Assembly: GCF_032854445.1 (NCBI RefSeq)
Contig: NC_088303.1
Coordinates: forward strand, 9,433,501 to 9,497,500
Direction: 5' to 3'
Length of the DNA stretch: 64,000 nucleotides
Origin: Liolophura sinensis
Lineage: Eukaryota; Mollusca; Polyplacophora; Chitonida; Chitonidae
The stretch's first letter is position 1. Each line of letters starts with the position of its first letter. The notes under the pieces were generated by a model that was not told where the DNA came from, did no database searches, and saw only the letters and a list, made by a program, of their open reading frames with translations. The translations under genes were made by a program, and so were the position numbers. This document shows, one piece after another, positions 1-13,062 of this stretch.

Positions 1-905
1 GTTTCATTCAAAATGACATGGCTAAGGAAAGGTCAGCACAGTGTACTAGTAACGGGGAAGTGTGTCTGCTTAATCGATTGCGAAATGTTGTGACATTTAC
101 AGTGTCTCAATAACACCCATTTCGTTTCTTCCCGACGTAAAATTTTATTGGCGTCATGCAAGAACAGGATCTCAGTAAAGTGACGTGTAAATCAATAGAC
201 ATGCGGCGATGGAGTAGCTCAAGGCCGATATGCCGAAAATATGATTCTGAGGGTGTTTTGTGTAGGTTTTCTTAACGTCAGTATTCAATAGAAAGGGTAA
301 GTTGTCACCAGGGCAAACCCGAAAGTGCTAGATGTCAAATATGTACAAAGGATCTGGCAATGCAAATGTAACGAGAAAAGGAAAAGAAAAGATCAATCTA
401 TGATCATCGTCAAAAGACCCATTTCTGTGCCAAATAATACAGTTTAAAGTGCTTCGGATTGAATACTGAAAACTTCATGTTCATTTATAACAACCACGGA
501 AGTTCTCGCTGCGAGCTGTCATCGTTTGGTTTGCGCCACTGGAAGCCGCATCCATCATATTTCGTGCCGATCCAGGTTGCAATTCTTGTGAGGTACTGAC
601 ACCCTCATTAAGAGAAGGTGCAAAGCTAAGTGTGCGCAGCTGTTACACATATCTGTTTCAATTTAATGCGACACGTTTACCACGGGAATCGACATAAATA
701 CGCGTGGTAGCTACAGGCAGCCGTTTACATAGGCATCATTGTCTACATTGTACACAAGCTAAATGGCCTAATTATTAAACTGACCAGTTAAATATGCTTC
801 ACCACTTTTTCGGCGGCAGGATGAAAGTTATGTTGCTTTTGAACTGTGAAGCTGCTCTTGCCTTGGTCGACACAATCTCAAAATGGAGAGTGTTTATACA
901 CATAT
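1..905. other. no gene seen
   Basis: Unique AT-rich sequence with stops in all frames. I see no exon, RNA gene or repeat that I can support. Confidence 0.5.
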
Positions 906-1076
906 ATTTGTTGCCACCTTCTGAGCTCTCGGTGTATTTGTAGCCACCTTCTTAACTCTCGGTGTATTTGTAGCCACCTTCTTAACTCTCGGTGTATTTG
1001 TTGCCAGTGTCAGAACTCTCAGTTTATTTGTTACCACTTTCTGAACTCTCGTATATTTCTTGCCACTTTCTCTCGG
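906..1076 (+). repeat. 30-bp minisatellite, ~5.6 copies
   Basis: Direct repeat of about 30 bases. Each copy contains a GCCACCTTCT-type core followed by AACTCTCGGTGTATTTG. Copies 2 and 3 are identical, and the later copies diverge and shorten. The 84-codon open frame across it (from 846) is a by-product, because the period is a multiple of three. Confidence 0.85.
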
Positions 1077-1959
1077 CTAGCTTGCAAGTTGGACAGTTAA
1101 AGCAATAACGTGTCAATTTGAGAAAGTGGAGAGAAGTACTCCCATGTGGTTCTAATCCTCTGGACGATTACCCTTCAGGGAATGTGACAGCTGTGTGACG
1201 TCCGTAAGACATATGCTGTGTTTCACCTTAAAGACCCTGTGATCGCAAGAGTGGCAAGGAAATGACCGAATTGTCCATTGTCGCCATGGCAACGGAATAC
1301 ACCTGACGCCGAGCCTCCTCAACGAATGACCTACAACTAACCCGATATTATCTTTTCGGGAAAATAGACAAGCTTCTGTGAGTTGAAAAACATCACCTAG
1401 TGCCGATTCAGCCTTATATTTCTTGGAAATCTGAGAATATGCTACAAAAACACGCGCGTGACTGAACCCATCACCCTCCTGCACCCTAATAAAACGTACA
1501 AAGCTTTGTTTGCTCCCCGCTTTTTCCTGTTGCTACAAGCTGACATATTGATACTGGGTGATTTATTGATATACATTCATGGATGGAGATGGTCTTGTAT
1601 GACGCATTATGAATACATGCAGATCTACTGATACATGTGTGTAATCTAAACTGTCCATTGGATATATATGCTGTCACGACAAATGTTTCTTCACTCCTTG
1701 ACCATCCATGAAAAGTTGAGAGACGGTAAGGAGACTGGCTGCACGATAAAACAGCGCCAATCATAGGGTGTGTGTGCAGCAAGTCACCAAACGGTAACAG
1801 CGTACGGTCCCTAAGAAACCTCCACATCGAAACGAACAGCTTAACTCACGCTTTCGACAGACATAAGTTCATGCATGTATAGTAAAAGCGAAAATCGAAA
1901 GTATTCACGTTTTATACAAGCAAAAGTATGCATCGCCACCTCCAAAAAATCTTCGAAGA
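1077..1959. other. no gene supported
   Basis: Two minus-strand open frames of 110 and 113 codons (1152-1484 and 1486-1827) lie end to end but in different frames. Neither shows a domain, signal peptide or convincing splice context. I treat them as chance frames. Confidence 0.4.
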
Positions 1960-2025
1960 GTTATCATTCAATGACGAAATTGTTATCATTTAATAATGAA
2001 ATTGTTATCATTCAATGACGAAATT
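1960..2025 (+). repeat. 22-bp direct repeat, 3 copies
   Basis: Three head-to-tail 22-base units beginning GTTATCATT. Units 1 and 3 are identical, and unit 2 differs at three positions. Confidence 0.9.
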
Positions 2026-2312
2026 ACGACGAGAGAAGGGGTAGAGCTCGTTAGGCTTAGCTTGATATTATTCAGAACAGAAAAGCGCATGGAGTTCCCT
2101 CAAAAACCTATTGTAACGTTTCAAAGTAACCCCGACCCCTACCTCTACCCCCACCCCACCATCCAAACATGGACTGTTCATTTGAGTCAATAAATTTTGA
2201 ATTGTTTCATGAGCATTAAACTGAGAATTTAAGCAGCCACTGAGAATTGCCTTACCTTTGAAATCAAGTAGTTTAAGGCAGCATCGAACGTTAAGTCTGT
2301 ATCCCAACTCCG

Positions 2313-2528
2313 TCATGTGCTAACTGAACAGGATCGTTGGTACTCTCTCGTTTTTAAACACCCATGAATGTCTTCGCGAGTATACAAATGTGGAACTCCG
2401 TATGGCTGTCGCTGAGTCTCGTCGAAGACCTGTTGCCGCAGACGGATGGTATTGATTGGCTCACACCAGCCCCTGTCTCCAACGACGAGCTCTGTGGCCC
2501 TGCGTTGAATGATACACCTACTGCACAC
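2313..2528 (-). other. exon-like open segment, unidentified
   Basis: A 71-codon minus-strand frame looks more like coding DNA than its surroundings: balanced amino-acid use, many Arg/Gln/Glu/Asp, and three Cys. On the minus strand it follows CTGTGTGCAG, a plausible 3' splice site, just inside its upper end. Residues reading QPYGVPHLYTREDIHGCLK weakly recall the stretch preceding the GDS block in PC-esterase/CAS1-type SGNH proteins, but the GDS block is absent. I cannot assign a function. It may be an isolated or dead exon, or chance. Confidence 0.2.
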
Positions 2529-4074
2529 AGGTAACGAATTCCTCCTGTGATCCGCGCGTATCTAGGCGATAACTACTACTCAACAAATGTTAAATAGGGG
2601 TAATTTGGAAAGTGTGAGACGGAAAACATTAACGACCTTGTGCACGACTTCGGTACATAAGTTAACATGTCACATCTACCCGTGTAGATTAACACGGAGT
2701 AGATGAGCGCTAGGACTTCATCCAAACAAAACTCAACTCTACACCTTGCAAGGCGTTTAATTTCTTTCTTCTTTTAATTTCAATGTACGTTCAGACTACA
2801 TTTAAACTAATAAGCTTACTTCAATGAAAAAAACACAGATTTTTGGTCTTTTCTTCGCTGGACTATAATTTGCACCAGGTTGGTCTTGAAGGTACCATGT
2901 CCATTGCTTTTCTTGATGAAATCAAGATTCTCGACAACGATTTCGTCAACCTATAAGGACGAAAAGTCAAGGGCTAACAAGTGATGGGTAACCGTCTAAA
3001 TCCCGTGTTTGTAGCTATACTACTGAACATTAGAAAACTTAATGAAAGAGAAAGGAAACCAACAACAGTAAGTGTGGCTGTACAACCACTGATAACTATA
3101 TCCAAAATACACTGATTTTTTTCTCATTTTTTAATAGAATAAATTGAAGTAAAAGTCTTAATTCTTCTCTTGTCAAAGTGAAAGGTCACATATAAATATC
3201 AGTGTACCGGGCACCAAACACACAGAAACAGAAAGCTATCCAATTAAGTCCCCTTAATGCTTTATCAACAAGATGCCGAGGAGCAATTAGGGCGAGTCGA
3301 AAAATTAACTAATGTCACACGTAGCAAGAGACTCCATTTTTAATTAATACAGCTTACACGACCGTGCCCCGTACGCCTAAACTTGTTATACAATGATTAG
3401 CTTCATTATCAATATCCTGCTATCCGTTGTTGGGTTGTCCATCAAAGCTACACAGCCATAAATTCGCCACCAAAACTGTCCACAGATCAGAGTTATGCGA
3501 CAATGCGGCGTCATTAGATGCCAGAATGGTTTCTGATATCTTATGCTGAAGACGGTCAGCAAAAAGCTTAAAAATAACAGGTCAAACAACATGTCAAGAA
3601 TATCTGCAGAGGTATGACAGTGGCCAGTTGTATACTGACAGCAGCATAAGGATTCCCTGCAAATATACTAGTATTGTGCATTCCAAACCTTCCGTCGGCA
3701 TGACTCACAAGGTGTACATTTATCTTTTGGGTTAGGTTACAGTGTTTACAAGCAAAAACCAAATATGGAAATTATTTCTACGGCTACATGTATCTCTCCT
3801 AATAATATTGACTTGATGATACATTCTGTCAAATAACACTCATGGCCGATGGATTGACTGACTTACTAGTCATTAGCACCAAACTTAAGGCTTTTCTGCT
3901 TCACTGAGTAGCGGTGCTTGATAAACGTAGTGGCTTAATTTTGCGATTAAACCAGCTGAATGTGGATTCGAGCCTGTGATCCCTGTTGTCAAACGCTATT
4001 GAAACCCTTAGCCTTTGTAAAATTTATGGATCAAAAGCCATCATTTTGTTCACATTGTTTTGGCACAGTAGTTA
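2529..4074. other. no gene seen
   Basis: AT-rich unique sequence. Minus-strand frames of 64-68 codons near 3386-3762 show no recognisable domain. A weak RNA polymerase III B-box-like string lies near 3970, with nothing else to support it. Confidence 0.4.
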
Positions 4075-4516
4075 TGACTGTGTTCACATGAAAACACGAT
4101 ATCAATGTATTCTCATGAAGACACAATAAGCGTCACTGCGTTCAAATGAAGACACAATTTCTGCCATTGTTCAAATGAAGCCAAAATGTCTGTCACTGTG
4201 TTCACATGAACACACTATACTTGTCACTGTGTTCACATGGAGACACTATACTTGTCACTGTGTTCACATGGAGACACTATACTTGTCACTGTGTTCGAAT
4301 GGATACACAATAGCCTACTTGTCACTGTGATCGCATGGAGACACAATACTTATCACTGTGTTCAAATAGAGACACAATACTTGTCAATGTGTTCACATGG
4401 AGACACTATACTTGTCACTGTGTTCACATGGAGACACTATACTTGTCACTGTGTTCAAATAGAGACACAATACATGTCAGTGTGATCACATGGAGACATA
4501 ATAGGCTAACTGTCAC
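4075..4516 (+). repeat. 31-bp minisatellite, ~14 copies
   Basis: Direct repeat of about 31 bases with core CACTGTGTTCACATGGAGAC and a variable linker ACTATACTTGT. The left copies (to about 4200) are the most diverged and the centre the most uniform. Frames of 82 and 115 codons across it are artefacts of the stop-poor unit. Confidence 0.9.
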
Positions 4517-7500
4517 GGTTTATCCCATAGCTCTTACCCAAGTGTCAAGCCATGCTGTAATCTGTCCACTTATACCACAGAAGCTTGAACTCCGGCAACT
4601 TCCGAGACACGGCACGGGACAAATATTTTACAGTCAGTTTTCTAAGTATTACTTTCAAACCGAGACGATTTCTACACACTGATATTGTAAGAACACCTTG
4701 AGACAAGTGTTTTTATCAGGTTTACCATTAGCTAAGATCTAAACTGGTTAAGCAAACCCCAGAGAGGTATATTTTTACACTGGAACGTCAAAAGTGGACT
4801 TTATATAAATGGTGTATGGTGAGGTGGGATATCAGGAATTGTCAGTTCGAGAGAACTGATATTCGCTTGATTCTTGCTCAGTTGGTCCTTTAAATCGCTG
4901 AATTTGTACATCAATCGTCAAGTGGCTTAACAAACAAACAGACGACAGATTGTACTGACCAGTGGAGTATAATAACAACAAATATGGCACGGTGGACAGA
5001 GCAGCTTTGGTTCTGAGGTAAGACCCACCCGTAATACACAGTACCTAAAGATGCATTATAACTGTTCATATTTGATTGGTGTTTGATTTACTCAGCGGAA
5101 CTCCGGAGTGGTTAGAGTAAACCACTCAGGGTCCTGACGAATTTTCTATTTTAAAGCCGTCGTTGAAAAAGTAAGAACTGGGTTCGATCCTGCGACTCCA
5201 TTAGTGCATGCCCTATCTGCTGGGAATACAACATTTTAGCTGACTGATCGTTCATGATGGATATGACTGATCACAGTTTGTGACGATGTTGTGCTCCATC
5301 ACTTATCAGATGGCGCCTGTATCTACCGCTACGCGCTAATAAAATAGCTCGTTATACTGTACGTTACTGATCCTAAGTAAATATTCAGGGCACACCGAAA
5401 TTCACAGTCAGTCGCCTTTCCTTTCGGATATTGATACGCCAATGATTTCCAAGAGAAAGATCGCAGGTAAACTAATTGATTGGCCTTGTAAATAATCACA
5501 TATAAACATGGCAAGTAATGATCGATTAATTCCACAGTGACAGTTCCTGTGGAATAATGCTAGTTACGTCTCCAATGGGATCATCTTAACAGCAGGGGTG
5601 AGGAGATAAATGATCATCATAAACAACCATTTAAATTGGACGGTATTCATTCAAATTGGACGGTATCCAGTCAAGATGCACGATATCCATTTATTAAAGT
5701 TTGAGCAGAATAAAAACAATATCACCCATTAGAGAACAGCTGAACAGCTAAGTCAGTGGTGTTGTGTACACGTTATGATGTGTACAGGGGATTGATCGGG
5801 GTTACCACATAACTCTGGATTGCTGTTGTTAGGGAAGTAACCGTCCATGTTTGAATGTACAAACATTATGTAAGTCCTGACTACTGTATTTGTTTATTTA
5901 CTTGTTTTTGCGCCATACTCATGTATTATGGTGGGAGAAAAGAGGACCCACCTGACTATTATAAATTATATAATCGGCTGACAATCATGTCTTCTGTGGT
6001 ATTTTTTATGATAAATGTATATAGCTCAGTCTTAGTTTGTAGAACTAAGTCTAGATGTACATACATATAATGTATTTAATGTTCATGAACTGGTTCATCA
6101 AAACACTGACCGAATTCCATCTCTCTGAGCATCGTGACAGGACGATGGATTTGTCACCTGTAACATAGCTTGACAATATTATACTCTAAATCGAAAGCAT
6201 CAGACGATATACTTGGTTTAAGACGAGTTATTCCTCGTGAATAATCTGTGTTAACCTCTGCCTATTTATTGCAAATACTGATATCGGCGTAATGTGCAAA
6301 AAGTCTTATAGAAATCATGGGTATAATTTCCAGAGTGTAGGAGTTTAAATCCCCCTAAAGTGTGAAACCACACTTGACAATGTCAAATAATGGCCAGAAT
6401 TTGTAACATCGCCAACACTTTTAAAAGAATTAAGCGGAAATATAAAGAGCTGGTTATCCTGTAAGGTGACAGGCCCTTAAGGTTTTCCCGAAAACGCAAA
6501 ACCATCTTGGTCAGAATATGGCATGAGAATAGCTCTCGAATAGCCGTTCGTTCTGTGAGCAAAAATACTGAGTGTTCCTCATCGGCCAGGGTGGTGGTAA
6601 AATTCGTAGCAGTCATATCACTATGTGGCATTCTGTTCAAAGTCCAAAGTCAGTGTTTGTCTCATGCACTGCATGGTTTTTAGCAGTGAGCTTGATTCCA
6701 GATGGATATGACAATGTTAAATGACATTGTTACAAAATTAAAAGTTACTTGGTTTCATGCACTACATGGATAATCGCTCTTTTCAGTTTTATTCCCAGTT
6801 TACCACTTTGTACTCCAAACAATATTTCAGTTTTAAATAGATCCAATAGACCCAACTGGCATTTACTGTCATGGATACAATCCCTCCTCATACACAATGA
6901 GAGTAACCGAATATATGAAATCTTTCCTCCTGTGTGGCAATGAAATAAAATTTTTAGAATGTTTTCCAGCATTACGCCATATGATATCATGTACATATTA
7001 TTTAATGCACGTTGCAAAAACATTTAGGAAATTCCCCCAATTTTACATATAACGACCGTCGTTTTACAAATTCTGTTAGGTATAAAACGTTTCCCATCTG
7101 AGTTATTGAGAAGCTATCAGATTTACTTGATATTAAGTAACGGACAGGGAACAACCCGAGCTATTTGTTGCTTTTTAGTTGAATGTGTTTACCTGCTTTA
7201 TGTGTCTATTTATAGCATGTACATGTATGTATTCCTTAGGGCAGTTCGTCGTGAACCCTGTTACGTTGCATGCTGACATATGAAACATATGAAAGCTCTT
7301 CAGCAAAGCTTGTTTATTCCCATGCTAGGCAATCTTGGATGGTTTATTTAATGTATGTACCTAAACCTTTTGTATCTGAATGATTACGTGTCTGTCTACT
7401 GTATGTCAGAGGGCCTCCTTTTTTCATGTATGTAGTATGTATATATGACCGCTTCTTATTTTGCATGCATTGTTACGTTCATACCTTGTTTGTGGCGCAC

Positions 7501-8142
7501 GTCATTCAGCTCAGTGGAGACGCCGATAACTTCAACCAATCATTCAATCAACCGAGAACACCTATTACACAATAACTCATGCAGATTCAGATTCATGCAT
7601 TTAGACACCTATCCCATTTCACAGATAAAGGTTATCGTTTTACAAATTGTGTCAATCAAAAATGTATACCATTTCTGACTTGCAGTTTTACTTTATATTA
7701 TGCAACTTGCAAGAAACACCTATTGCACATTAACTCACCAGTTTCAAATTTTCACGTACCCAGACACCTTTTCCAGGTTTACCAATAAGAATTGTTGTTT
7801 AAAACATGCTTATAAAAGAACATTTTTCTTTGAATTTTTTTCATATTTCAGCCCGACACGTACATACTTACACGTTTAAGTGCTATAATACAACTTGTGA
7901 AGAATAACTGATACACTCTAACTTTTGTAGTTTCATACTTAAGAACTTCATACAATGTCAACTACCACGTGGCCTAATATTAATAAACCTCGCCGATCAG
8001 ATGAAACATGACCGCCAGCAGTAAATGACCTTCGCTGAGTTACTGACGAAAACTTCCACGTACAATATATACCAAACTGCTGCAAGCCGTCTTCCATGAA
8101 CTTTTTATCAGGCTACAGGTAAGGTAAAAAGAGCCTACTTAA
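4517..8142. other. no gene seen
   Basis: About 3.6 kb of AT-rich sequence. The longest frame is 92 codons (minus strand, 6745-7023) with no domain. A tRNA-like segment at 5105-5200 is listed separately. I see no supported exon. Confidence 0.4.
5105..5200 (+). other. tRNA-like remnant (SINE head or tRNA pseudogene)
   Basis: The 96 bases begin GGAGTGG and end CGACTCCA, so most of a 7-bp acceptor stem can pair. TGGTTAGAGTAAACCA resembles a D arm with an A box, and GGGTTCGATCC is a good T loop/B box. The middle is too long and irregular for a functional tRNA. It is more likely a degenerate tRNA-derived repeat. Confidence 0.3.
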
Positions 8143-8250
8143 CAGCCTATTGACTCACCGACGTTTATTACCAGCCTATTGACTCGCCGACCTCTTATTA
8201 AAAGCTTATTGACTCACCGACCGCTTATTACCAGCCTACTGAACCACAGA
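8143..8250 (+). repeat. 29-30-bp repeat, ~3.7 copies
   Basis: Copies start AGCCTATTGACTCACCGAC and end TTATTACC. The fourth copy is partial and diverged. Confidence 0.85.
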
Positions 8251-10331
8251 CTGTTGTTGCTGTTTCTGTTGTACTCTCTATGCTGAAATCTTATATATAT
8301 TTTATTCTACCATAAACCGGGATTCTGCTGTCCGAGGCCTGGATCCTTTGGATTGTTTTCATGTGTTTATGTATTAAATGTGATGATAATACAAGATTTT
8401 GAGCAACAGTAAACCAGTTTCATCTATTATATTGCAAATAGCATCACTGCAAATACTTTTAGCCTAATTCTGTTTAATCAATGTTGGTAGGGAGCGTGTG
8501 TTTTGTAACTATTTTAGCATTTACATGAATATTTAGAATAAAACCATAATTGAGGTGAACTGACAAGAGCCCGTATTTCACCGGTTACCTGTGACCATTT
8601 GCTAACTATCACATTGCAGTCGCTGCTCTCGTGTTACTCTGTGTGCTATAGTCTTTTGTACTGGTCGCAATAACCGACGACGACGTTCTTGTAAGCATCT
8701 CCACAGTGTAAGGTCTGTTGAAAATCACTTTGTACGTCACACGTGGGAATTAAAGTTTGGAGTAACTTGCCAAATATCCGTGGTTTACCCCAGGCACTTC
8801 GGTTCCGTCCACCATGACAAATACATATACGGTTGTTTTTCAGGATCTTCTAAAGCGATACTTCCGCAAATGTCTTCTCAACTGCATGTTGGCTTACAGA
8901 GAATATAGAGCAGTAAAACAGAGCTGAAAATAATCCATATCACTCTTGATACCTTATCTCCAGTTTCTGTTCGGTTATTTTTGTTGGGATGATTGCTATA
9001 CCCGGTAAAGCTGGAACACATGTATGCACAGGTACAGTCAAGATTAACTTGTCCATTTCCTGACAAATACAATATATAGATAGCCTTAATATTAATGGCT
9101 GACACTCTCATCTGGCTTTTAGAGCCCTTCATTCTTAAATTATCTCAAATATAATTTCCATTTTGAAAAGCTGGAATCAACAACCAGTTTATATGTGAGT
9201 CAATTAAAATGTCCAAGGGTTACCTCATCAGGCTCAAAAGAGGTTACCAATAAATAGGTCAGGCATTTAAAATTACATCTGCTCCAGGTAAACTCGTGTG
9301 TTTTCACCTGGGCTTTACATATTTCATATAACTTGACATTTGTACTTTAGCAAACATGTTTATGAATGCCCTTGCCCCTGGTACTTATTTCAGTACGTGT
9401 TTCCGCAGAAATTTAACAGCTTGGATATGGTTCAACCGACTCAGCTCAGTGCTTGGTGCTTACCATAGCTTCACCCTGGATAAGCGGAGCGGATGTTCAG
9501 TAGGAGATATGCGAATAGATCAGCGACTAGGCACTTCCATTTAATTTTATACCAGCGAGCTGACGGACGAAAGGAGAGGTTTAATCAAGTCTACACATCT
9601 AGCTTTACCATTATGAATAATTCAGAGCCGCAGTTCCGTAATGTCATTTATATAAGGCTTCCGTATCAGATTGAGGCTGTAAGTGCCCTTGACCCGACAA
9701 TAAACTTCCGGAAACACCAGTTTCGTGCAGAAAGTCTTCATTGCTTTTCGAGAGCCAAAGAACTAAAAAGCAGAGATGCAGAGGGTTCAGACAACGTAAA
9801 GTGATTGCAAAAAACACATCATATACAGTTTTACACTTATCACAAAATCAGTTGATCTACCCATGTGTGGGCACTGCGTCTGGCATCTCGGCATTTTTTT
9901 AAATAGCCTATACCGGGAATTTTCGGCCAAAACCATTTATAGTGTTAAAAAGTTTGAAAAGTTATTATTTGGGTTATTCTAAGATAGTAACAAAAATTAG
10001 ATAGAATTTTCATAAAATCCACAATATCTCCCAGATAGTCTCTTTAAAATACCCTAATGAACCAGTATTGCTCAGCCACAGCCTCTCTCCATAACAGCCA
10101 CAAGTTTGCCCAGGTTTTCTCCGTCCATGTAAGTGTGGATTATGGTATAGGAGAACAAGTGCTATGTTAAAAGCAAACAAATAAACTGGCAACTATAGGT
10201 CAACCTGTATCAATTTCTCTGTATTACAGCCCGCCACCATGATTGGTGCTGACTAAAGACGTAATGTTAAAATATATCAGTAACTCCCTGTTTACTTGTA
10301 TGTGGTGGGAATTGTGACGGGTCTTCCAATG
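8251..10331. other. no gene seen
   Basis: Unique sequence. A plus-strand frame at 9493-9804 (103 codons) and a minus-strand frame at 8878-9132 (84 codons) show no domain or splice signals that I can support. Confidence 0.4.
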
Positions 10332-10550
10332 TATATGTACTACCTGCTGTGGGTTCAAGTGCAGCTTATGCTGGCTTCCTCTCTGGCCGTAAGTGGGAAG
10401 GTCTGCCAGGAACGATTGGATAGTCATGGGTTTTCCCCAGGCTCTGCCGGTTTCCTCCCATCGTAATGGTGGCCGCTGTCGCATAAGTGACATATTCTTG
10501 AATACGGCGTAAAACATCAATCAGATAAATAAATAAATATATGTACTACC
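10332..10550 (+). mobile_element. 5'-truncated SINE with 13-bp target-site duplication
   Basis: This copy keeps the B-box region (GTGGGTTCAAG), the conserved body containing CGGTTTCCTCCCA, and the tail ACGGCGTAAAACATCAATC followed by (AAAT)n. The 13 bases TATATGTACTACC occur at 10332-10344 and again at 10538-10550, directly flanking the element, which is the mark of LINE-mediated insertion. The tRNA head (A box) is missing. The same family recurs at 13.3, 16.5, 37.6, 38.4, 46.6 and 59.3 kb. Confidence 0.88.
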
Positions 10551-10750
10551 GGAAAATATGTCTTGTAGTTACTATAGACATGTAGAAAAGGGACATATTG
10601 CTTACACATAGACACGGGAAAATGTGATAGACGCTTATTACAGATATGGAAAAGTGTGACAGACAGAATTCTATCATGATTAGGTGCAGAATTTACTTTA
10701 TCATGACTAGGTGATGTATCAGGATAAGGCGCCTCATTTTAACGCGATAG

Positions 10751-10835
10751 TTTTTATTTATTCTGTTATTTGATTGTTGTTTTAGTACTCAAGAATATTT
10801 CACTTATACTTATATGGAGGGCGGAAACCGGAGAC
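10751..10835 (-). mobile_element. SINE 3' fragment (same family)
   Basis: Read on the minus strand this is the terminal body and A-rich tail of the family (TAAGTGAAATATTCTTGAGTAC, then a tail). It appears on the plus strand as TTTATTT...ACTCAAGAATATTTCACTTATA. The rest of the element is absent. Confidence 0.65.
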
Positions 10836-11482
10836 ATAGTTTTTAGTTTGGTTCCATTTTCTCGCTCCAGGTTCATCACAAATTGTTGCAAATTATGTCC
10901 TTTTGTTTAATATATCTTTGTGTTTCGAATCCAAAGTCGAAAGCCAATATTGTTTACTGTTAGTATCAATGAAACAAGGTTGAAATATGGGTTTGCGAAA
11001 TCTCAGATAGCAGGCGGTCCTATTTGCGATTTGTCCTGGCTAGCTCATGGTGCCTGTCAAGTTATTTGCCAATAACTAAGGAAGCCGGATGAGGGCATCT
11101 CGCCCCTCGCCCCGAGGACGGTGCAAATAGCGCGCGAATGATACCGTTCTCGTGCCGCGGCTGCAGCCCGCCAATATAGTTCATGTAATGTGAAAGCCCG
11201 CTTCTCAGCGTGAATTTAATTCAAAATGATAGCACTGACACGTGAACACGCCAACACGTGTATTTTGCATGTGCGCATTTATATATGTGTGTGGTTATGC
11301 GTGTGGCCAAGATTAACGCCAAGTCAGTCGTTGCATTATCGTGCTGTGCTGACATGAAGATAAATGTAGGATTTCACAAGAACAACCATTGCATATGACA
11401 GCTATCAAACTAGATGAATAAATTTTTGAGTTTGTTGTATGCTTTAGCTAAATTGAGAAGAAAACAACAAAGAGCAACAATG
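10836..11482. other. no gene seen
   Basis: Unique sequence including a short GC-richer island near 11080-11170. No frame or RNA gene is supported. Confidence 0.4.
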
Positions 11483-13062
11483 AGCCAATCTGGGTAGGTT
11501 AAATGTGCCATCTCTTGAACGATTGGTGTAGTGCAGATATGCCAAGCTAGGTAGGCTAAATGTACCATCTCTAGAACGATTGGCCAATCTGGGTAGGCTA
11601 AGCGATTGGCGTAGTGCAGATGTGCCAGCCTAGGTAGGCTAAATGTACTATCTCTAGAACAATTGGTGTAGTGCAGAAGGGCCAATCTGGGTAGGCTAAA
11701 TGTACCATCTCTAGAACAATTAGTGTGGAGCAGAAAGGCCACTCTGGGTAGGATAAATGTACCATCTATACAACGATTGGCGTAGTGCAGATGTGCCAGC
11801 CTAGGTAGGCTAAATGTACCATTTCTAGAACAATTGGTGTAGTGCAGAAGGCCCATTCTGGGTTGGCTAAATGTACCATTTCTAGTACAATTGGTGTAAT
11901 GCAGAAGGGCCAATCGGGGTTGGCTAAATGTACCATCTCTAGAACGATTCGCCTACTGCAGAGGTGCCAATCTGGGTATGTTAAATCTACCATCTCTAGA
12001 ACGATTGGCGTAGTGCAGATGTGCCAATCTGGGTATGTTAAATGTGCCATCTCTAGAACGATTGGCGTAGTGCAGATGTGCCAATCTGGGTATGTTAAAT
12101 GTGCCATCTCTAGAACGATTGGCGTAGTGCAGATGTGCCAATCTGGGTATGTTAAATGTGCCATCTCTAGAACGATTGGCGTAGTCAGAAGGCCCAATCT
12201 GGGTTGGTTAAATGTACCATCTCTAGAGCAATTAGTGTGGAGAAGAAAGACCACTCTGGGTTGGCTAAATGTGCCATCTCTAGAACGATTGGCGCAGTGT
12301 AGATGTGCCAGTCTGGGTAGGCTAAATGTACCATCTCTAGAACAATTGGTGTAGTGCAGATGGGCCAATCTGGGTAGGCTAAATGTGCCATCTCTAGAAC
12401 GATTGGCGTAGTGCAGATGGGCCAATTGGGGTAGGCTAAATGTACCATCTCTAGAACGATTGGCGTAGTGCAGATGTGCCAGTCTGGGTAGGCTAAATGT
12501 ACCATCTCTTGAACGATTGGTGTAGTGCAGATGTGCCAATCTGGGTAGGCTAAATGTGCCATCTCTAGAACGATTGACGTAGTGCAGATGGGCCAATCTG
12601 GGTAGGCTAAATGTACCATCTCTAGAAAAATTGGTGTAGTGCAGAGGGGCCACCCTGGGTGGGCTAAATGTACCATCTCTAGAACGATTGGCGTAGTGCA
12701 GATGGGCCAATTGGGGTTGGCTAAATGTACCATCTCTAGAACGATTGACGTAGTGCAGATGTGCCAGTCTGGGTAGGCTAAATGTACCATCTCTTGAACG
12801 ATTGGCGTAGTGCAGAGGGGCCAATCTGGGTAGGCTAAATGTGCCATCTCTAGAACGATTGACGTAGTGCAGATGTGCCAGTCTGGGTAGGCTAAATGTA
12901 TCATCTCTTGAACGATTGGTGTAGTGCAGAAGGGCCAGTCTGGGTAGGCTAAATGTGCCATCTCTAGAACAATTGGCGTAGTGCAGATGTGCCAATCTGG
13001 GTAGGCTAAATGTGCCATTTCTAGAACGATTGGCGTGGGTAAGTTGAATGTGCCATCTCCGG
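11483..13062 (+). repeat. 57-bp minisatellite array, ~27 copies
   Basis: The unit is 57 bases, with landmarks CCATCTCTAGAACGATTGG, CGTAGTGCAGATGTGCCA and GGGTAGGCTAAATGT. Variants include GGTTGGTTAAATG and a subset with TATGTTAAATG clustered at 11960-12170, so local homogenisation is visible. A 57-base period equals 19 codons, so stop-free frames run on both strands (439, 277, 170 and 167 codons). Their repeated 19-residue blocks come from the DNA repeat and are not evidence of a protein. Confidence 0.95.

Noticed and set aside
1152-1827. Two consecutive minus-strand frames of 110 and 113 codons as a two-exon gene
   Set aside because: They are in different frames with no intron signals between them and no recognisable family.
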